Origin: Taibaiella lutea
GTDB lineage: Bacteria > Bacteroidota > Bacteroidia > Chitinophagales > Chitinophagaceae
Assembly (NCBI RefSeq): GCF_008629695.1
Contig: NZ_VWSH01000002.1
Span: 589,410-653,409 of the forward strand
Length of the DNA stretch: 64,000 nucleotides
Reading direction: 5' to 3'
Numbering within the stretch: position 1 is the first letter of the stretch; each line of letters begins with the position of its first letter. Both the position numbers and the translations under genes were made by a program. The notes beneath the pieces were generated by a model that had not been told where the DNA came from, did not search any database, and worked only from the letters and a program-made list of their open reading frames with translations. Positions 9,305 to 17,188 of this stretch are shown one piece after another.

Positions 9305-9337
9305 AAACCTATGAGGTTTTCCAAACCTCATAGGTTT
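9305..9337. repeat. Dispersed palindrome, AAACCTATGAGGTTT family
   Basis: Perfect inverted repeat with 15-bp arms (AAACCTATGAGGTTT / AAACCTCATAGGTTT) and a 3-nt loop. Near-identical elements are at 24858-24890 and 34579-34611, and a decayed one is at 28629-28662. All are intergenic. Confidence 0.8.
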
Positions 9338-9445
9338 CCTGAAATCAAAAACAAACAGCATCGGTAGATTAATTAAGTTAATGGAATGGGATAAAATCCT
9401 ATACTGTCATTGCTTTTCGGAATCAGCTTTGGCCTGATTGCCTAT

Positions 9446-9484
9446 TAAACAAGAAGCGCAATCATTGATTGCGCTTCTTGTTTA
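9446..9484 (-). terminator. Terminator of the sigma-54 activator gene
   Basis: Nearly perfect 19-bp-arm palindrome centred at 9465 (TAAACAAGAAGCGCAATCA and its complement), directly after the minus-strand stop codon at 9486-9488. Confidence 0.8.
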
Positions 9485-9485
9485 G

Positions 9486-10796
9486 TTACTCTTCGATATC
9501 GTATTCTTTAATTTTTCTGTAAAGCGTTCTTTCAGAAATACCTAATTCCTGTGCTGCATCTTTACGTTTGCCTTTATGTTTCTGCAATGCCTTAATGATA
9601 AATTCTTTTTCGCGGTCGATGAGCGATAAAGATTCTTCCACTTCTTCATGGTGGTTCAAATCATTGCCGGAATGGTGTATCACGTAAGGGTTTGATTTTT
9701 TCTCTGCTCCCTGATAATTGGTAATAGAAGGCGTGTTGAAAGTATTGTCAGGTATAGCGGCAGGTTCAAAGTTGCTTAGTATAGGCTCTGCGCTATAAGG
9801 GTTGTGCGTTGCAGGCGTGAAGTTCCCGCCCTGATGGGCTAATTCAAACATCATCTTTTTCAAATCATTCATATCCTTTTTCAAGTCAAAAAATAATTTG
9901 TAGAGTATTTCCCTTTCGGTAGTACTGCTTCCCTGTTCGGAACTGCTTCCGGATGCAAAACTCGGGACAGGCATACCATTCTGATGAGAAATGGCCGGCA
10001 TCCTGTTCTGCATTTCTTTGTTTGGCAAAAACTGAGAAAGCTGATTTGCATTTACAGTGCGGTCTTTGGCCAAAACAGATATTTGCTCTGCTATATTTTT
10101 TAATTCACGCACGTTTCCAGGCCAGCCATAAGTCATCAATAGCTGACGCGCAGACTCATCTAACTGCACGGGCAGGCTTTTATATTTCTCTGAGAAATCG
10201 CCGACAAATTTCCTGAAAAGCATAGGGATGTCTTCTTTCCGCTCACGCAAGGCCGGAACTCTTATGGGAACCGTATTCAGACGATAATATAAATCTTCCC
10301 TGAACTTTCCCTGTTGTGTCAATGTCAGCAAATCTTTATTGGTAGCGGCTATTACGCGAACATTTGTTTTCAGGACTTTAGAAGAACCTACACGGATAAA
10401 TTCGCCGGTTTCCAAAACGCGTAATAAACGGGCTTGGGTACCGATGGGCATTTCACCGATTTCATCCAGAAAAATAGTACCACCGCTCACTGTTTCAAAA
10501 TAACCTTTACGTTGGTCGCTTGCACTGGTAAAAGAACCCTTTTCATGGCCGAATAATTCCGAATCAATGGTTCCTTCAGGAATGGCGCCGCAGTTTACCG
10601 CAATGAAAGGATTGTGACGGCGGGAAGAAAGATTATGTATAATTTGAGAGAAAACTTCTTTACCAACGCCACTTTCACCAAATATTAAAACGCTCAGATC
10701 GGTATTGGCAACCTGTTCTGCAACCTGCAAAGCATAGTTGAGCTGAGGGTCATTGCCTATAATTCCGAATCTGTTTTTTATGCTTTGTAAATCCAT
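9486..10796 (-). CDS. Sigma-54-interacting AAA+ transcription activator without receiver domain
   Basis: A 436-aa activator consisting of a central AAA+ domain from residue 10, a linker and a C-terminal Fis-type helix-turn-helix (RKDAAQELGISERTLYRKIK). Walker A GESGVGKE is at 40-47, Walker B GGTIFLDE at 105-112, and WPGNVREL near 223. The sigma-54-contacting loop reads GSFTSA (87-92) instead of GAFTGA. No REC, PAS or GAF input domain precedes the ATPase, so it must be controlled by level or by partner proteins. It follows miaB by 86 bp on the same strand, an arrangement I recall as common in Chitinophagaceae. Confidence 0.92.
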   Translation of the reverse strand: MDLQSIKNRFGIIGNDPQLNYALQVAEQVANTDLSVLIFGESGVGKEVFSQIIHNLSSRRHNPFIAVNCGAIPEGTIDSELFGHEKGSFTSASDQRKGYFETVSGGTIFLDEIGEMPIGTQARLLRVLETGEFIRVGSSKVLKTNVRVIAATNKDLLTLTQQGKFREDLYYRLNTVPIRVPALRERKEDIPMLFRKFVGDFSEKYKSLPVQLDESARQLLMTYGWPGNVRELKNIAEQISVLAKDRTVNANQLSQFLPNKEMQNRMPAISHQNGMPVPSFASGSSSEQGSSTTEREILYKLFFDLKKDMNDLKKMMFELAHQGGNFTPATHNPYSAEPILSNFEPAAIPDNTFNTPSITNYQGAEKKSNPYVIHHSGNDLNHHEEVEESLSLIDREKEFIIKALQKHKGKRKDAAQELGISERTLYRKIKEYDIEE

Positions 10797-10882
10797 ATTT
10801 AGATTTGAGATGTTAGATTTAAGATTGAAAATGCTATTTTCTTTCCTAATATTATTTTAAACAGATTGTTTGTGTAGTTGTT

Positions 10883-12319
10883 TTATCCGACCACTTCCAC
10901 AATTTCACCCATCAATGTACCTGATGTGGCTTTATTCACTTTCACTAATACATAATCGCCCTTCTGTAAGTTGTAATCTCCTTTAGGGAAAACAATCACT
11001 TTACCTTGTGTATTACGACCGCTCCAGTCTTTATCGCTACGGCGGCTATCTGCTTCAATCAATACTTCAAAAGTTTTACCGATTTCCTGTTCGTAATTTT
11101 TTGCAGACCATGCTCTCTGCACATCAATCACTTCTGTCAATCTGCGTTTCTTTACTTCTTCCGGTACGTCATCTGCGTAGCGGCGCTGGGCAAGCGTACC
11201 GGGTCTTTCGCTGTAAGAATACATATAGGAAAGATCATATTTCCCGAAATTAATCATGTCCAGCGTATATTGATGGTCTTCCTCTGTTTCTGTGCAGAAA
11301 CCGGTAATAATATCGCTTGTAATGGCACATTCCGGCATAATCTCCCTGATTCTCTCCACTTTCTTCATATACCATTCGCGCGTGTAGGTACGGTTCATTA
11401 ACTGTAAAATCCTTGTGGAGCCGCTTTGAACGGGTAAGTGGATTGCTTTACAGATGTTATGATATTTTGCCATAGTAAACAAGACATCATCCGTAATGTC
11501 TTTAGGATGCGAAGTACTGAAACGGACTCTTAACTTAGGATCTATCTGAGCCACCATTTCAAGCAATTTGGCAAAAGTTACTTCCTCTTCGCTGTCGTGT
11601 GTGGTGTAATAATAACTATCTACGTTTTGCCCTAAAAGCGTTACTTCTTTATAGCCTCTGTCAAATAAATCCTGTGCCTCTGCAATAATGGATTTGGCAT
11701 CCCGGCTGCGTTCGCGCCCTCTCGTAAAAGGCACAACACAGAAAGTACACATATTATTACAGCCACGCATAATGCTTACAAAAGCGCTTACGCCATTTGA
11801 ATCCAGTCTTACCGGAGCAATATCAGAATAAGTTTCTTCCCGGCTCAGCAGTACATTTACGCCTTTCTGGCCTCCTTCCGCTTCTGCAATAAGATTGGGC
11901 AGAGAACGGTAGGCATCCGGCCCGATAACCATATCCACCAGTTTCTCTTCTTCTAATAATTTCCCTTTCAGGCGTTCGGCCATACAGCCCAAAACGCCGA
12001 TAAGCATATCAGGTCTTTCTTTTTTGAAAGAACGGAATATATTAAGTCTGTTGCGGACAGTTTGTTCTGCTTTGTCTCTGATAGAGCAGGTATTCAACAA
12101 TACCAGATTGGCTTCTTCCATGAATTTGGTAGCGCCGAAACCTTCTTTATTTAATATGGAAGCGACAATTTCACTATCGTTGAAATTCATGGAGCAACCA
12201 TAACTTTCAATATAAAATTTCTTTTTATATTCATTTGAATCCAACTCAAAAGGAGCATAAGCTTCGCCTTGTCTTTCTTCGTGTATCACTTTGCCTTGCA
12301 ATTCCAACATGGTACTCAT
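10883..12319 (-). CDS. miaB: tRNA-2-methylthio-N6-dimethylallyladenosine synthase MiaB
   Basis: A 478-aa radical-SAM methylthiotransferase that converts i6A37 to ms2i6A37 in tRNAs reading UNN codons. The UPF0004 domain supplies Cys42 (YGCSMN), Cys78 (NTCSIRDKA) and Cys112 (GVLGCMAE) for the auxiliary cluster. The radical-SAM motif CNNMCTFC is at 187-194, followed by [12 protein letters not shown]-terminal TRAM domain ends the protein. Length is slightly above the usual 440-460 because of an N-terminal extension of about 33 residues. A TAACTTTG box on the minus strand (12339-12332) may be its promoter. Confidence 0.97.
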   Translation of the reverse strand: MSTMLELQGKVIHEERQGEAYAPFELDSNEYKKKFYIESYGCSMNFNDSEIVASILNKEGFGATKFMEEANLVLLNTCSIRDKAEQTVRNRLNIFRSFKKERPDMLIGVLGCMAERLKGKLLEEEKLVDMVIGPDAYRSLPNLIAEAEGGQKGVNVLLSREETYSDIAPVRLDSNGVSAFVSIMRGCNNMCTFCVVPFTRGRERSRDAKSIIAEAQDLFDRGYKEVTLLGQNVDSYYYTTHDSEEEVTFAKLLEMVAQIDPKLRVRFSTSHPKDITDDVLFTMAKYHNICKAIHLPVQSGSTRILQLMNRTYTREWYMKKVERIREIMPECAITSDIITGFCTETEEDHQYTLDMINFGKYDLSYMYSYSERPGTLAQRRYADDVPEEVKKRRLTEVIDVQRAWSAKNYEQEIGKTFEVLIEADSRRSDKDWSGRNTQGKVIVFPKGDYNLQKGDYVLVKVNKATSGTLMGEIVEVVG

Positions 12320-12331
12320 ATTTTAAGGCTG

Positions 12332-12339
12332 CAAAGTTA
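12332..12339 (-). promoter_or_regulatory. Putative -7 box for miaB (TAACTTTG)
   Basis: Matches TAnnTTTG on the minus strand, 12 bp upstream of the miaB start codon. No -33 element at ideal spacing, so support is moderate. Confidence 0.4.
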
Positions 12340-12442
12340 ATAAAAGCAACGACAAAATGGCAGTTTTTTCTAAATGGCTGTATAGAAACGGGCAATGTTT
12401 TCTGAGTTTACAAGACATTCAAACCATTAATTTTAAAAACAA

Positions 12443-12450
12443 TATTTTTG
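12443..12450 (+). promoter_or_regulatory. Putative -7 box for the toxin-antitoxin pair (TATTTTTG)
   Basis: TAnnTTTG match 16 bp upstream of the antitoxin ATG in a T-rich tract. The -33 element is not obvious. Confidence 0.4.
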
Positions 12451-12466
12451 TAGGAAACAAAAAAAG

Positions 12467-12694
12467 ATGACAGCAGCGACCATACGCAATAAATTACATA
12501 GCTATTTAGAAGTAGCGGATGCAAAAAAGCTAAAGGCACTTTATACCATAATAGAAGCAGAGATAGAGGAAACCTTGTCAGCAGATGTATTAACTGATGA
12601 GCAAATGGAGGAAATAGAAACAAGAAGGGCTGATTATTTATCAGGCAAATCAAAAGTACATACCTGGAAAGATGCTAAAGATTCTATCGGCTAA
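12467..12694 (+). CDS. Antitoxin of a ParE/RelE-type addiction module
   Basis: A 75-aa protein: an amphipathic N-terminal helix region (IRNKLHSYLEVADAKKLKALY), an acidic middle (EAEIEETLSADVLTDEQMEE) and a C-terminal segment with KVHTWKDAKDSI. This pattern is typical of Bacteroidota addiction-module antitoxins whose C-terminus wraps the toxin. The toxin gene starts 5 bp after its stop codon, so they are co-translated. Autoregulation through its N-terminal part is likely from family knowledge but not shown by sequence. Confidence 0.8.
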   Translation: MTAATIRNKLHSYLEVADAKKLKALYTIIEAEIEETLSADVLTDEQMEEIETRRADYLSGKSKVHTWKDAKDSIG

Positions 12695-12699
12695 TATTT

Positions 12700-12993
12700 A
12701 TGAGCTATAAAATTATAATTGAAGACAGAGCATTACAAGAGGCTCAAACTGCATATGATTTTTATGAAAAGAAACAAAATGGCTTAGGAGATAGGTTTAA
12801 AATAGAATTAGAAAAAAGTATAACACGAATTGAGGCTAATCCAAAACAATACAAAAAAGTTAGTAGAGAGATTCGGCAAATCCTACTTCACAAATTCCCA
12901 TTTGTTATTGTTTATGAAATTTTGCAAGATGTCATAATTATATACGCTGTTTTTCATACAAGCAGAAATCCTAAAAAGAAATTTAAAGAGTAG
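12700..12993 (+). CDS. RelE/ParE-family toxin
   Basis: A 97-aa ParE/RelE-superfamily toxin. Visible features are the N-terminal strand and helix (YKIIIEDRALQEAQTAYDFY), LGDRFKIELEKSITRIEANP in the middle, and C-terminal IRQILLHKFPFVIVYEI then VFHTSRNPKKKF. The family includes ribosome-dependent mRNA interferases (RelE) and gyrase poisons (ParE); which applies here cannot be told. It is the second gene of the pair and ends at a long hairpin. Confidence 0.9.
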   Translation: MSYKIIIEDRALQEAQTAYDFYEKKQNGLGDRFKIELEKSITRIEANPKQYKKVSREIRQILLHKFPFVIVYEILQDVIIIYAVFHTSRNPKKKFKE

Positions 12994-13000
12994 TAAGTGA

Positions 13001-13048
13001 AATACAGAAAGCCCTTGTTTCAAATAAGAAACAAGGGCTTTCTGTATT
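13001..13048. terminator. Long bidirectional terminator hairpin
   Basis: Perfect 21-bp stem (13001-13021 with 13028-13048) and loop AAATAA between the converging toxin (+) and choice-of-anchor V (-) genes. The core is AAAGCCCTTGTTTC. Confidence 0.9.
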
Positions 13049-13061
13049 TATAAGAACATTC

Positions 13062-13922
13062 TTATTTTTTTACAAACTGTAAAGTCTGGTTTGCATCTTT
13101 GTTTTGAACGGTAAGATTGTAAACGCCATTTGCAAGATTTGAAATATCCATATTCATTTCTCCGCCATTAAAATTACTTTTTGTGGTAAGCATTGATTTT
13201 CCGTCAATAGAAGTAATCCTGATATCATAACTGCCGCTTGTCAATTTATCCAATTGTACGCGAAGTGTATTTTGCGCAGGGTTAGGGTAAACTTTAAACA
13301 AATTACTTTTTGCAACATCATTGATGCCTGTAGTTGCTTTTTCGGTCAATGTAGCAATAATTTGATTTGGAGTATCATCGCCCGGTATACCATTATGATT
13401 ATTGGCCATCATTCTGGCATAAATTTTTGCAGTACCCGATCCTGCAGCAGGAGCAGTCCATTTAAAAGTTGTAATAAAATCATTACCTGTTTTTGGTAAA
13501 GGAGCCGTGTGTTCAACAACGGTTATGCCACTTGCATCTGCTGTTGCTGAATTAGCAACTGCCGGATCTTTAGCTATTGTTCCTGAATTTGCATTGGCAG
13601 CATTTACGGCTGAAGCCTGAAAGCCAAGATGTGTGTAGTTTGCAGCACCCGAATAAACGCCTTTGAATGCAATTGTATAAGTATGGCCGGGTGTATATTT
13701 ACCGTCTGTTACGGTTACACCGCCTGCATCATCTACAATTTGAAATGATAATGCAAGGTTAGGATTGTCACCCATGTGACATCCGCCGGTAGAGCAACCG
13801 AGAGAGCCGTTGCTTCCTGTACGGTTGCCTGCGCCGCCATGTGCCGGGCCGTTTTGATAACTGGATAATGCAATAAGTCCTAATCCTAATCCTAATGTTG
13901 TTAAAAGTACTTTTGATTTCAT
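13062..13922 (-). CDS. T9SS type A protein with choice-of-anchor V (reelin-like) domain
   Basis: A 286-aa secreted protein. The signal peptide MKSKVLLTTLGLGLGLIALSS is followed by a Gly-rich segment and the motif C43-STGG-C48-H49, a CxxxxCH pattern where homologues usually show CxxCH. Residues about 55-190 form the beta-sandwich typed choice-of-anchor V, which resembles reelin N-terminal domains. Residues 205-286 are a T9SS type A sorting domain (LFKVYPNPAQNTLRVQ, GVYNLTVQNKD). The CH motif may bind haem or metal. The DNA for the signal-peptide core is a hexamer repeat. Confidence 0.82.
   Translation of the reverse strand: MKSKVLLTTLGLGLGLIALSSYQNGPAHGGAGNRTGSNGSLGCSTGGCHMGDNPNLALSFQIVDDAGGVTVTDGKYTPGHTYTIAFKGVYSGAANYTHLGFQASAVNAANANSGTIAKDPAVANSATADASGITVVEHTAPLPKTGNDFITTFKWTAPAAGSGTAKIYARMMANNHNGIPGDDTPNQIIATLTEKATTGINDVAKSNLFKVYPNPAQNTLRVQLDKLTSGSYDIRITSIDGKSMLTTKSNFNGGEMNMDISNLANGVYNLTVQNKDANQTLQFVKK
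13875..13900. repeat. Hexanucleotide repeat in a signal-peptide coding region
   Basis: Consecutive TCCTAA units encode the LGLGLGL part of the signal-peptide core on the minus strand. Slippage would change the core by two residues per unit without a frameshift. Confidence 0.6.
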
Positions 13923-14227
13923 AATCTTTCTGATTTTAATAATGTTATTTTAGTTAATGGTAGACCGGCAATCTCTGCTCTAAGTTGGTGAATAAATAAG
14001 TCATTTTTTGATTAAAGAATTATAGTACCCTAAATGGGAAGAAAAGTACCATAAAATTCTGCTGTTACTATAGACGATTATTTCTTTGAGAACCTTAGAC
14101 AAGGTATATAAATAAATATTGAAAACAAAATACCTGCTCCGGCAATTATATAATTTCCTAAAATAAAATAGTAATGTTTATAAGAAACTATATTTGCTAT
14201 GAGTAGTTAAAAGGCTTGAGCATTTAT
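13923..14227. other. Intergenic region between divergent genes
   Basis: About 300 bp, AT-rich, separating the minus-strand choice-of-anchor V gene from plus-strand mltG. It must hold both promoters. No RNA gene or repeat was recognised. Confidence 0.4.
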
Positions 14228-15268
14228 ATGAAAAAGAAAAAGAAAAGTACCAACAAAACAGGAATCATTATTATCATTATCCTGCTTATTGCAATGACAG
14301 GCGGCGGTTATTTTTATTATAAAAACTGGCTGCAACCCAATACAGTAAAGGCGGGTAAGCTTTATATACCTACAGGCTCAAATTACGACCAGATGATGGA
14401 TTCCCTGCGCCCTTTTCTTAAAGACGCAGCAAGCTTTGAATGGCTTTCCAGACAAAAAAAATATCATGACAATATAAAACCCGGCCGTTATACCATCCAT
14501 AAAGGAGAAGGGAACAATGCCATCATCAGCCGCTTACGGATAGGCGAGCAGGATGAAATTGCTATTAAAATAGGCAACTATTCAAGCATATATGAACTGG
14601 CAGGAAAAATGGGCGCCTTACTGGAAACCGATTCGGCAAAGCTTATGGAGGCTATGACGCAGGCAGACTTTGCGCAGGGCTATGATCCTACGGAATTGAT
14701 ATTTTTCTACTTCCCGGATACTTATAACTTTCATTGGAATACTTCCGGAAAGCAATTTGTAAACAGGATGAAAAAGGAATATGATAAGTACTGGACAGAT
14801 GCAAAAAAGCAGGAAGCTACAAATATGAATATGACTCCGTTGCAGGTTACAACCCTGGCTTCCATTGTTCAGCTGGAATCGGCAATATTGGAAGAGCAGC
14901 CCCGCATTGCAGGCTTATACCTGAACAGGCTGAAAATAGGCATGAAACTGGATGCCGATCCGACTGTTATTTATGCTTTGAAAAAAGCGCAGGGTTTTAC
15001 TACAAAGATTCAGCGGGTTTATTATAAAGACCTTGCTATCCAATCGCCTTATAACACATATAAAAACAAAGGGCTGCCACCAAGCCCTATTTGTATGCCC
15101 AATAAATCGGCAATAGAAGCGGTATTGCATCCGGCAAAACACAATTATCTGTACTTCGTGGCAGATCCGCAAAAGCCCGGTTACAGCATCTTTGCTGCTA
15201 CACTGGCCGAGCAGGAAGTAAATGCCGCGCGTTATCGCGACTGGGCCAATCAAAATAATGTGAAGTAA
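14228..15268 (+). CDS. mltG: Endolytic murein transglycosylase MltG
   Basis: A 346-aa MltG (YceG-like) protein, which cleaves nascent glycan strands in the periplasm near the synthesis machinery. ATG 14228 is preferred over the in-frame TTG four codons upstream. A lysine-rich cytoplasmic tail precedes one membrane segment (IIIIIILLIAMTGGGYFYY, residues about 13-32); a LysM-like part follows, then the catalytic domain with LASIVQLES (about 209-217), GLYLNRLKIGMKLDADPTV and the C-terminal PAKHNYLYFVA. The first Glu of the Escherichia coli ASIVEKE motif is Gln here, as I recall for other Bacteroidota; the second Glu is kept. Confidence 0.93.
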   Translation: MKKKKKSTNKTGIIIIIILLIAMTGGGYFYYKNWLQPNTVKAGKLYIPTGSNYDQMMDSLRPFLKDAASFEWLSRQKKYHDNIKPGRYTIHKGEGNNAIISRLRIGEQDEIAIKIGNYSSIYELAGKMGALLETDSAKLMEAMTQADFAQGYDPTELIFFYFPDTYNFHWNTSGKQFVNRMKKEYDKYWTDAKKQEATNMNMTPLQVTTLASIVQLESAILEEQPRIAGLYLNRLKIGMKLDADPTVIYALKKAQGFTTKIQRVYYKDLAIQSPYNTYKNKGLPPSPICMPNKSAIEAVLHPAKHNYLYFVADPQKPGYSIFAATLAEQEVNAARYRDWANQNNVK

Positions 15269-15340
15269 AATTATCGTCATCTTGTGCGAGCTTGTATATA
15301 TGTTGGGATATCGCACCACTTCATCATTTTATTCTATTTC

Positions 15341-15373
15341 ATTCCATAAAATGATTCCGGTCGAGATAACGAG
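15341..15373. repeat. Dispersed repeat, ATTCCGGTCGRGATAACG type
   Basis: ATTCCATAAAATGATTCCGG followed by TCGAGATAACGAG. It resembles 17003-17056 (GTTCCATAAAA...TTATTCCGGTCGGGATAACG) and 17163-17182. It lies between mltG and the flavoprotein gene, which argues against starting the latter upstream of it. Confidence 0.65.
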
Positions 15374-15419
15374 TAAAGTTGGGCTTGTATTACAATATAA
15401 AAAAAACAATAATATCATC

Positions 15420-16889
15420 ATGGCTTATACCAAAAGGGAATTTTTGAAGATAATGGGTCTGGGCTTGGTTTTCATGCCCTTTATAGGCTGTTTTAATTCG
15501 GAAAGCAAAAAAGAAGAAGGTCATTCAGGCATTGGCGCTGCCGGTGTGAATGAAGATAAGGGAAATGAAACCATTGATGTGACCGAAGCAGATGTTTTAA
15601 TGCTTACGCGCAATGACGAAGCTTATGAAAAATTCAATCAGGGATTTAATAAGCGTCTGCATTTTCTGCCAAAATATATAGCTATCTGTAAAACCGAAAA
15701 AGGCATTCAGTTTGCTATAAGAAAAGCAAGAGAAGAAAAACTACAGGTAGCCGTGAAAAGCGGCGGGCACAGCTTTGAAGGCTTCTCCAGCAACAACGGT
15801 GGCATGGTTATTAACCTTTCGCAGATGAAAAAGATAACATGGCTTGAGAATAATGAGGTGGAAGTAGAGCCGGGGTGTTTATTGCAGGATATACAGGCTG
15901 CGTTTTTTGCGAAGAAAAGATTACTGCCCGCAGGTTCCTGCGGAACAGTCGGTATTGCTGGCCTTACTTTAGGTGGTGGCTATGGTTTTTTCAGCAGGAA
16001 GTACGGGCTGACTTGTGATAATCTTTTGCAGCTAAAAATGATTGCGGCCGACGGAAAGGTATATGATACGGCTGAAGACAAAGAATTGCTATGGGCCTGC
16101 AAGGGTGGGGGAAATGGTAATTTTGGTGTGGTAACTTCTTTCAGGTTCAGGACGCATGATATGCCGCCGGCATTCGACAGCTATGTATTGAAGTTCAGAA
16201 GCATGGATGCAGCTAAGTTTGAACAAACCATTAATGCATGGTTTGATGTAAGCGAGAAGTTGCCGCAGGATGGCTTTGCCGCTTATGTGCTTAATAACAA
16301 TACGCTGACGGTTTTAATAACCAATTATAACCATCATGCCGATTTCAGCAATATCATTTTACCATTAACTTCTATTGCAGATACCGTAAGTCCTACCTTA
16401 CAGGCTGATTTGCCAAAGGCTATGAAACGTTATTACGGCAGAAAAGGACCTATTTACTTTAAGAATGCTTCTGCCGGATTGTACCAGGGTAAAGATGATA
16501 TCCTGAAGATAAAAGATAGCCTTTTTAATACGGTGCTTCAGAATAAGGGAATAGTCTTTCAGATAAATACATTGGGCGGCATGATTGCAGATGCCGCATT
16601 TGAACAAAGTTCCTGCTACCCGCACCGGCATTTACCTTATTTGGGTGAGCTGCAGGCTTATTGGGATAATGAAAGCCAGGAAGCAAAGCTTGTAGCTGCA
16701 TTTGAAAACATTCAGACTTTATTCAGGGAAGGTGGCGTAACGGCGCATTACAGAAACTATCCGGATATTAATTTTAAAGATTGGGAAGCCTCTTATTACG
16801 GCGATAATTATGCCCGCCTGCAAAAGGTAAAATCCAGATATGATAAAGAGGAAATGTTCCGGTATCCGCAGAGTGTAAGACCGGCTTAA
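15420..16889 (+). CDS. BBE-type FAD-linked oxidase, probable Tat-exported lipoprotein
   Basis: A 489-aa oxidase from ATG 15420; longer frames run through a dispersed repeat. The N-terminus TKREFLKIMGLGLVFMPFIGC combines a KR-type twin-arginine-like motif with a lipobox Cys, suggesting folded export and lipid anchoring. The FAD_binding_4 domain shows SGGHS with His117 and GSCGTVG with Cys174, the two residues that bind FAD covalently in berberine-bridge-type enzymes, followed by GLTLGGGYG. The C-terminal BBE segment (DWEASYYGDNYARLQKVKSR, YPQSV) is present. Members oxidise sugars, alcohols or alkaloid-like substrates; the substrate here is unknown. Confidence 0.88.
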   Translation: MAYTKREFLKIMGLGLVFMPFIGCFNSESKKEEGHSGIGAAGVNEDKGNETIDVTEADVLMLTRNDEAYEKFNQGFNKRLHFLPKYIAICKTEKGIQFAIRKAREEKLQVAVKSGGHSFEGFSSNNGGMVINLSQMKKITWLENNEVEVEPGCLLQDIQAAFFAKKRLLPAGSCGTVGIAGLTLGGGYGFFSRKYGLTCDNLLQLKMIAADGKVYDTAEDKELLWACKGGGNGNFGVVTSFRFRTHDMPPAFDSYVLKFRSMDAAKFEQTINAWFDVSEKLPQDGFAAYVLNNNTLTVLITNYNHHADFSNIILPLTSIADTVSPTLQADLPKAMKRYYGRKGPIYFKNASAGLYQGKDDILKIKDSLFNTVLQNKGIVFQINTLGGMIADAAFEQSSCYPHRHLPYLGELQAYWDNESQEAKLVAAFENIQTLFREGGVTAHYRNYPDINFKDWEASYYGDNYARLQKVKSRYDKEEMFRYPQSVRPA

Positions 16890-16904
16890 GACACATACCG
16901 TCAT

Positions 16905-17056
16905 CTCGACCGAAGTGTTTTTGTGAAGTGGCAGCGGAATAAAAATGCGTAGCGGAGAGATCTCCCTGACGTTGAATTAACGCACCTTTAAGAGATTCCT
17001 CCGTTCCATAAAAATCACTCCATTGTCATTGCGTTATTCCGGTCGGGATAACGAAC
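16905..17056. repeat. REP-like inverted element pair
   Basis: CGTCATCTCGACCGAAGTG (16906-16924) is the inverted counterpart of TTCCGGTCGGGATAACG (17037-17053), with GGAGAGATCTCC in between. Such pairs are common extragenic palindromic elements in Bacteroidota genomes. A further copy is at 17163-17182. Confidence 0.7.
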
Positions 17057-17061
17057 AGAAA

Positions 17062-17097
17062 CTATTTAACAACTTGTAACCGTAATTGTAGTTTAGA
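17062..17097 (-). pseudogene. Remnant of a T9SS sorting-domain 3' end
   Basis: On the minus strand these 12 codons read SKLQLRLQVVK-stop, almost the same as the end of the adjacent gene (NVTLRLQVVK-stop at 17189). In both copies the stop codon is followed by TTCCGGTCGGGAT. The fragment is the 3' relic of a duplicated or deleted T9SS cargo gene. Confidence 0.65.
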
Positions 17098-17133
17098 ATT
17101 GACAACTTTTTAAAAAGTTGTCAATTCTTTTAT
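17095..17133. terminator. Perfect 34-bp palindrome with T-run
   Basis: Arms of 17 bp, AGAATTGACAACTTTTT and its complement, with no spacer, followed by TTTTA. It lies about 60 bp past the stop codon of the minus-strand Omp28-like gene and may end its transcript. Related to 4171-4198. Confidence 0.6.
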
Positions 17134-17188
17134 GTGATAGATGAGTTTAACAGAATGATTTTTATTCCGGTCGGGATGACGGGTGGGG

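Larger units (their letters stand above)
9205..9485. other. Intergenic region with two dispersed palindromes
   Basis: No gene is visible. It contains a small palindrome GTCCTTTCAGGAC near 9215-9227, the perfect 15-bp-arm palindrome at 9305-9337 and the terminator at 9446-9484. Confidence 0.6.

Noticed and set aside
14216-14227. TTG start four codons upstream for mltG
   Set aside because: ATG 14228 immediately precedes the Lys-rich N-terminus typical of the family.
14840-14880. Loss of the MltG catalytic glutamate (ASIVQLES)
   Set aside because: The first Glu is Gln, but the second Glu is kept and I recall the same ASIVQ pattern in other Bacteroidota MltG, so inactivity is not supported.
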